Shown here: one piece after another, positions 8,101 through 10,109 of the stretch
How positions within the stretch are numbered: position 1 is the first letter of the stretch
Layout: every line of letters starts with the position of its first letter
Assembly: GCA_044359885.1 (NCBI GenBank)
Contig: JBIKLI010000147.1
Location: forward strand, 1-10,109
Direction of reading: 5' to 3'
Source of the DNA: CAIOSQ01 sp044359885
GTDB lineage: Bacteria; Pseudomonadota; Alphaproteobacteria; CACIAM-22H2
DNA: 10,109 nt
Made by a program: the position numbers and the translations under genes
The notes under the pieces: model-generated
Told to the model about the DNA's origin: nothing
What the model saw: the letters and a program-made list of their open reading frames with translations, nothing else
Databases searched by the model: none

Positions 8101-8251
8101 GATCCTGGGCGGGCTCGTCAGCGCCACGCTTCTGGACACGCTCGTGACGCCTATCCTGTTCCACCGCTTCGGCCGCCCCGCGCTGGAGCGCCTGCGCGCC
8201 GACACGGTCGAACGCCGTGCTGGCGGCGTGGCCGTCCCCGAGACATTCTGA
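5108..8251 (+). CDS. Heavy-metal efflux RND permease (HME family, CzcA/CusA/NrsA-like)
   Basis: 1047 residues, full length for HME-RND pumps, which exchange protons for metal ions in the inner membrane. Standard layout: TM1 near 13-32, a first periplasmic loop (starting MPVDVFPDLNKPTV), TM2-TM6 near 345-500, TM7 near 534-552, a second periplasmic loop, and TM8-TM12 from about 860 to 1025. TM4 carries AVGELVDDAVVDVEN (400-414). E413 and D406 match CzcA E415 and D408, but CzcA D402 is replaced by A400, with extra acids E403, D407 and D411. The CusA periplasmic Met triad is absent: the aligned places read VNLTYQPGIS, HSSELDIDL and RLDHMLSGV. This argues against a Cu(I)/Ag(I) pump. The motif resembles the class that includes Synechocystis NrsA (nickel). 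GAGG at 5091-5094 overlaps the previous stop and is a somewhat distant ribosome binding site. Confidence 0.94.
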   Translation: MLFNAIVGFSLRNRLFVLAFAMLASLYGLFALSRMPVDVFPDLNKPTVTLMTEAEGFAPEEIEQLVTFPIETSVNGLPGVTRVRSVSTVGLSIVYVEFDWNVDIWRARQQVGERLGQVQQQLPARVMPSMAPVSSIMGEIMLVAMTAPSGGAIGPMELRDLADWTMRPRLLTIPGVSQVTPIGGEVRQFRVMPDLERLHALDLASDQLVAALRQFGANAGGGYVDQAGREFLIRNIGRSTSLEDLRNATVGFRDGQSIVLQQVARVEHGARFKRGAAGVDGQEAVILAIAKQPGADTIRLTRAVEVALAELQAGMPRGVVADRVKFRQADFIARSIENLTQVLAEAFVVVALVLLAFLLNARTTFISLLAIPLSILVTVIVFSAFGLSINTMTLGGLAIAVGELVDDAVVDVENILRRLKENAARATPEPVARIVAAASSEVRSGIVYATMVVVLVFLPLFALGGIEGRLFAPLGIAYIVSILCSLLVAVTVTPALSAWLLPGMRRMRAGDGAMVRLLKAGQEKLLRRAFAHRSLAIGTSFAAVVVAAASVPFLPRAFLPPFNEGTLVVNLTYQPGISLAESASLGRVAERLLMAIPEVKGVGRRTGRAELDEHAEGVHSSELDIDLRDVGRPRAAVLAEIRARLAALPAAVNIGQPIGHRLDHMLSGVRAQIALKIHGDDLDTLRTLGETLRGRLAANVPGLADLQLERLVRIPQLRIAVDHERAALYGVPAAALTEALQTLTGGTVVSQILDGARRFDVVLRLADEDRTTARLAEALVPTPHGRVPLGLLARVEEGDGPNQILREGARRRIVVLANAAPGADMARVVAGIRAEIGGMRLPPGYSATLEGTFQAQEDAMRMIAVLAAISLCLVFVVLYSRYRSVMLAAIVMASIPLSLVGAVAAIWISGQLLSVATLVGFVTLAGIAARNGILKVSHYLNLALHEGERWGLALVLRGSSERLTPVLMTALSAGLALVPLAIGADAPGKEILHPVAITILGGLVSATLLDTLVTPILFHRFGRPALERLRADTVERRAGGVAVPETF

Positions 8252-8267
8252 ACCCAGGAGCCACCCC

Positions 8268-8663
8268 ATGTTCGCAAGGCGTACCCTGCTCGCGGCCCTC
8301 ATCGCCTCCGTCCCGGCGATCGCGCCGGCTCATGGCCCGTCGCGCGGCCCCAATGGCGGCCAGATGCAGGACATCGGAAGCTACCATGGCGAGCTGCTGG
8401 CACAGGACGGCCGCCTGACCTTCTTCCTCTACGACGCCGACGACCGCCCCCTGCCCGCCGCCGGCGTGTCCGCGACGGCCATCGTGCTCGCGGCCGGCCG
8501 ACAGCAGACGCTCTCCTTCGCGCCGCGCGCCGATGGCAGGGCGCTGGTCGCCACGGGCGAATTCAGGGCCGAGCCGTCGCTGCGCGTCGTCGTGCAGCTG
8601 GTGCCCGCCGCCGGCCGACCCCGGGTGCAGGCGCGCTACGCCCCGGTCGAGGCCGCCCGGTGA
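8268..8663 (+). CDS. Small secreted periplasmic protein of the metal-efflux operon
   Basis: 131 residues. The start at ATG 8268 is chosen because AGGAG (8256-8260) lies 7 bases upstream and the protein then opens with a typical signal peptide, ending about APA at residue 21. An ATG 51 bases upstream in the same frame lies inside the permease gene and would bury the signal. The mature protein begins HGPSRGPNGGQMQDIGSYHGE, followed by a single beta-rich domain. The GPNGGQMQDIG run resembles the GPHGGRLL-type motif in N-terminal extensions of some metal RND adaptors, so a small beta-sandwich with His/Met metal ligands is plausible. Candidate ligands are the two His residues and the Met in that opening stretch. 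There are no Cys residues. A role as periplasmic metal chaperone or sensor is inferred from position and composition only. Its stop overlaps the next start. Confidence 0.8.
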   Translation: MFARRTLLAALIASVPAIAPAHGPSRGPNGGQMQDIGSYHGELLAQDGRLTFFLYDADDRPLPAAGVSATAIVLAAGRQQTLSFAPRADGRALVATGEFRAEPSLRVVVQLVPAAGRPRVQARYAPVEAAR

Positions 8664-9412
8664 CCGAGGGCGCCGAGCGCCGCCTGCTCGACCCGCAGGC
8701 GCATGTCCTCGTCGTCGAGGACGACGGCGAGATGCGCAGCCTCGTCGCGCGGCTGCTGCGCGATGCGTCGATGCTCGTGTCCACCGCGCGGGACGGCCGC
8801 GAGATGTGGGACGTGCTCGAGCGTCCCTCCGGCCCGCCCGACCTGGTCCTGCTCGACGTGATGCTGCCGGGCGCCACGGGCCTGGACCTCCTGCGCCGGC
8901 TGCGCGAGCGCTCGCGCATCCCCGTCCTCATGCTCACGGCGCGCGGCGAGGAGCTGGACCGCGTGCTCGGTCTCGAGCTGGGCGCCGACGACTACGTCGC
9001 GAAGCCCTTTGCGCCGCGCGAGCTCGTCGCGCGCGTGCGCGCCCTGCTGCGCCGCGCCGCTCCCGCCGGCGCGCAGCCAGATCCGCGCTCGCGCCGCCTG
9101 TCCTTCGCGGGATGGACGCTCGACACCGCGCGCCGCGAGCTGACCTCGCCCGACGGCGCCGCCGTCGACCTTTCCGGCGCCGAATACGACCTGCTCCTCG
9201 CGTTCCTCGGGCATCCGCAGCGCATCCTGTCGCGCGAGCAGCTGCTCGAGGTCGGCAAACGCCGGGTCGGGGCTGATCCTTTCGACCGGACGATCGACGT
9301 CCAGGTGAGCCGCCTGCGCCGGAAGATCGAGCCGGAACCCGACAGCCCCGCGCTGATAAAGACCGTGCGCGGCGCGGGCTACATGCTCGTCGCCGACGTC
9401 TCGCGCGCATGA
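8660..9412 (+). CDS. OmpR/PhoB-family two-component response regulator
   Basis: 250 residues. The receiver domain shows the acidic pocket E20-D21-D22, phospho-acceptor D66 in LVLLDVMLPG, switch T93 in MLTAR, and K115 in DDYVAKPF. The C-terminal winged-helix domain (about 145-245) has the family's features: LSGAEYDLLLAFL, the RTIDVQVSRLRRKIE stretch of the recognition helix region, and TVRGAGYML. Phosphorylation by the adjacent kinase should promote DNA binding and transcription of target genes. The GTG start at 8660 overlaps the preceding TGA by 4 bases (GTGA), so translation is probably coupled to the small periplasmic protein. No Met in the first 24 codons offers a better start. The 14-residue N-terminal extension before the first beta-strand is slightly long. 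Position in the efflux operon suggests a CzcR/CusR-like, autoregulated metal response; binding sites were not identified. Confidence 0.93.
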   Translation: MTEGAERRLLDPQAHVLVVEDDGEMRSLVARLLRDASMLVSTARDGREMWDVLERPSGPPDLVLLDVMLPGATGLDLLRRLRERSRIPVLMLTARGEELDRVLGLELGADDYVAKPFAPRELVARVRALLRRAAPAGAQPDPRSRRLSFAGWTLDTARRELTSPDGAAVDLSGAEYDLLLAFLGHPQRILSREQLLEVGKRRVGADPFDRTIDVQVSRLRRKIEPEPDSPALIKTVRGAGYMLVADVSRA

Positions 9413-10109
9413 CGCAGCCCTGGCCCGCGAGCCTCGCCGGTCGCGTCACGCTGCTGATGCTTGGCGGCCTCATGCTGCTGCATGTCGGGAGCATGTGGGT
9501 GCACGAACGCGCGCTGCGCGGCTCCGAGGAGGGTGCGAGGATCGAGCGCCTCGCGGACCAGGTGGCGGCTGCGCGCGCGACCGTCGCGCCGCTGCCCGAG
9601 AGCGAGCGCGACCGCGCCGCGCACGCGATCTCTCGACCGGGCCTGGAGATCCACTGGGACCGCATCGCGCCGCTGCCCGAGGCGCCGCCTCCCGAGCCGC
9701 TGTCGAGGGCTGCGGCACGGCTCGGCGACGGCGCACGCCTCGGCTGGGACCCGAAGGCCGAGCCGGGGCATCGGCTGCTCGGCGCGGCGCCAACGGCGGG
9801 TGGCGGCTGGATCGTCTTCTCTGGCCCGTGGCTCGATGGCGCGAGCAGAGGGCTCGACCACGGCGCGATCTCGTCGATGGCGGCCATGGCGCTGGGCATC
9901 GCGCTTGTCTCCATCCTGATCGTCCGGTGGATCACCGGGCCGCTCAGGCGCCTCGCCGGCGCCGCCGACCGCATCGGCCGCGATCCCGCACCACGACCGG
10001 TCCCGATGGAGGGTCCAGACGAGGTCCGCCACGCCGCGGCAGCGTTCAACGCGATGCAGGAGCGCATAGCGCACCTTGTCGAGGACCGGACGGAGGCGCT
10101 TGCGGCGAT
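9409..10109 (+). CDS. Two-component sensor histidine kinase, N-terminal part (cut by window edge)
   Basis: 233 codons are visible, starting at an ATG that overlaps the regulator stop by 4 bases (ATGA). TM1 is at about 11-29 (VTLLMLGGLMLLHVG) and TM2 at about 155-173 (SSMAAMALGIALVSILIV), enclosing a periplasmic sensor of about 125 residues. A HAMP domain follows: RWITGPLRRLAGAADRIG at 173-190, then DEVRHAAAAFNAMQERI at 204-220. The window ends before the dimerisation/H-box and ATPase domains. It is the presumed partner of the upstream regulator. The sensor loop lacks Cys and has no His cluster; it contains LPESERDRAAHAI, a pattern common in general alphaproteobacterial sensor kinases. Direct metal binding is therefore not obvious, and the small secreted protein upstream could be a co-sensor (speculative). 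Confidence 0.9.
   Translation, partial: MTQPWPASLAGRVTLLMLGGLMLLHVGSMWVHERALRGSEEGARIERLADQVAAARATVAPLPESERDRAAHAISRPGLEIHWDRIAPLPEAPPPEPLSRAAARLGDGARLGWDPKAEPGHRLLGAAPTAGGGWIVFSGPWLDGASRGLDHGAISSMAAMALGIALVSILIVRWITGPLRRLAGAADRIGRDPAPRPVPMEGPDEVRHAAAAFNAMQERIAHLVEDRTEALAA

Noticed and set aside
6556..8418. 620-codon open frame on the plus strand overlapping the permease
   Set aside because: Out of frame with the permease and Arg/Ala/Pro-rich without any domain. It is a frame shadow.

Overview
The window is GC-rich DNA (most codons end in G or C) with dense, short-spaced proteobacterial genes. A type VI secretion ATPase, a regulatory-domain methyltransferase, an IS630-type transposase scar and a heavy-metal RND efflux operon together suggest an environmental alphaproteobacterium (for example a Rhodospirillales or Rhizobiales member). 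This taxonomic guess is an inference. No rRNA or tRNA gene and no CRISPR array was seen.

Left part (1-2451). On the minus strand, running off the left edge, is the first 212 codons of ClpV/TssH, the AAA+ disaggregase that recycles the contracted type VI secretion sheath. A 266-base intergenic region separates it from a divergent plus-strand gene for a 515-residue class I SAM-dependent methyltransferase. That protein has an N-terminal Rossmann methyltransferase domain and a long C-terminal part of the 'methyltransferase regulatory domain' type, as in the rickettsial protein-lysine methyltransferases.

Middle part (2452-3430). About 980 bases carry no convincing intact gene. The first third contains a decayed piece of an IS630-family DDE transposase that has lost a catalytic Asp. 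The rest is unassigned and looks like decayed coding DNA. This stretch is the junction between the type VI secretion neighbourhood and the metal-resistance genes.

Right part (3431-10109). Five plus-strand genes form one compact operon: a periplasmic adaptor (membrane-fusion protein) with an unusual His-rich N-terminal module, an HME-type RND permease of 1047 residues, a small secreted protein, an OmpR-type response regulator and a sensor histidine kinase cut by the right edge. Gaps are 15 and 16 bases, then 4-base GTGA and ATGA overlaps link the last three genes. The adaptor and permease would export metal ions from the periplasm or cytoplasm. The small protein may act as a periplasmic metal chaperone, and the two-component pair probably controls the operon. 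No outer-membrane factor (CzcC/TolC type) gene lies in the window. The permease's TM4 signature is neither the CzcA nor the CusA form and resembles the group of cyanobacterial NrsA, so nickel or a related divalent metal is the best guess, not a demonstrated substrate.

I found no clear new biological system. The most interesting points are the adaptor with two signal-like/TM segments, the variant metal-path motif, the methyltransferase beside clpV, and the transposon scar at the junction.
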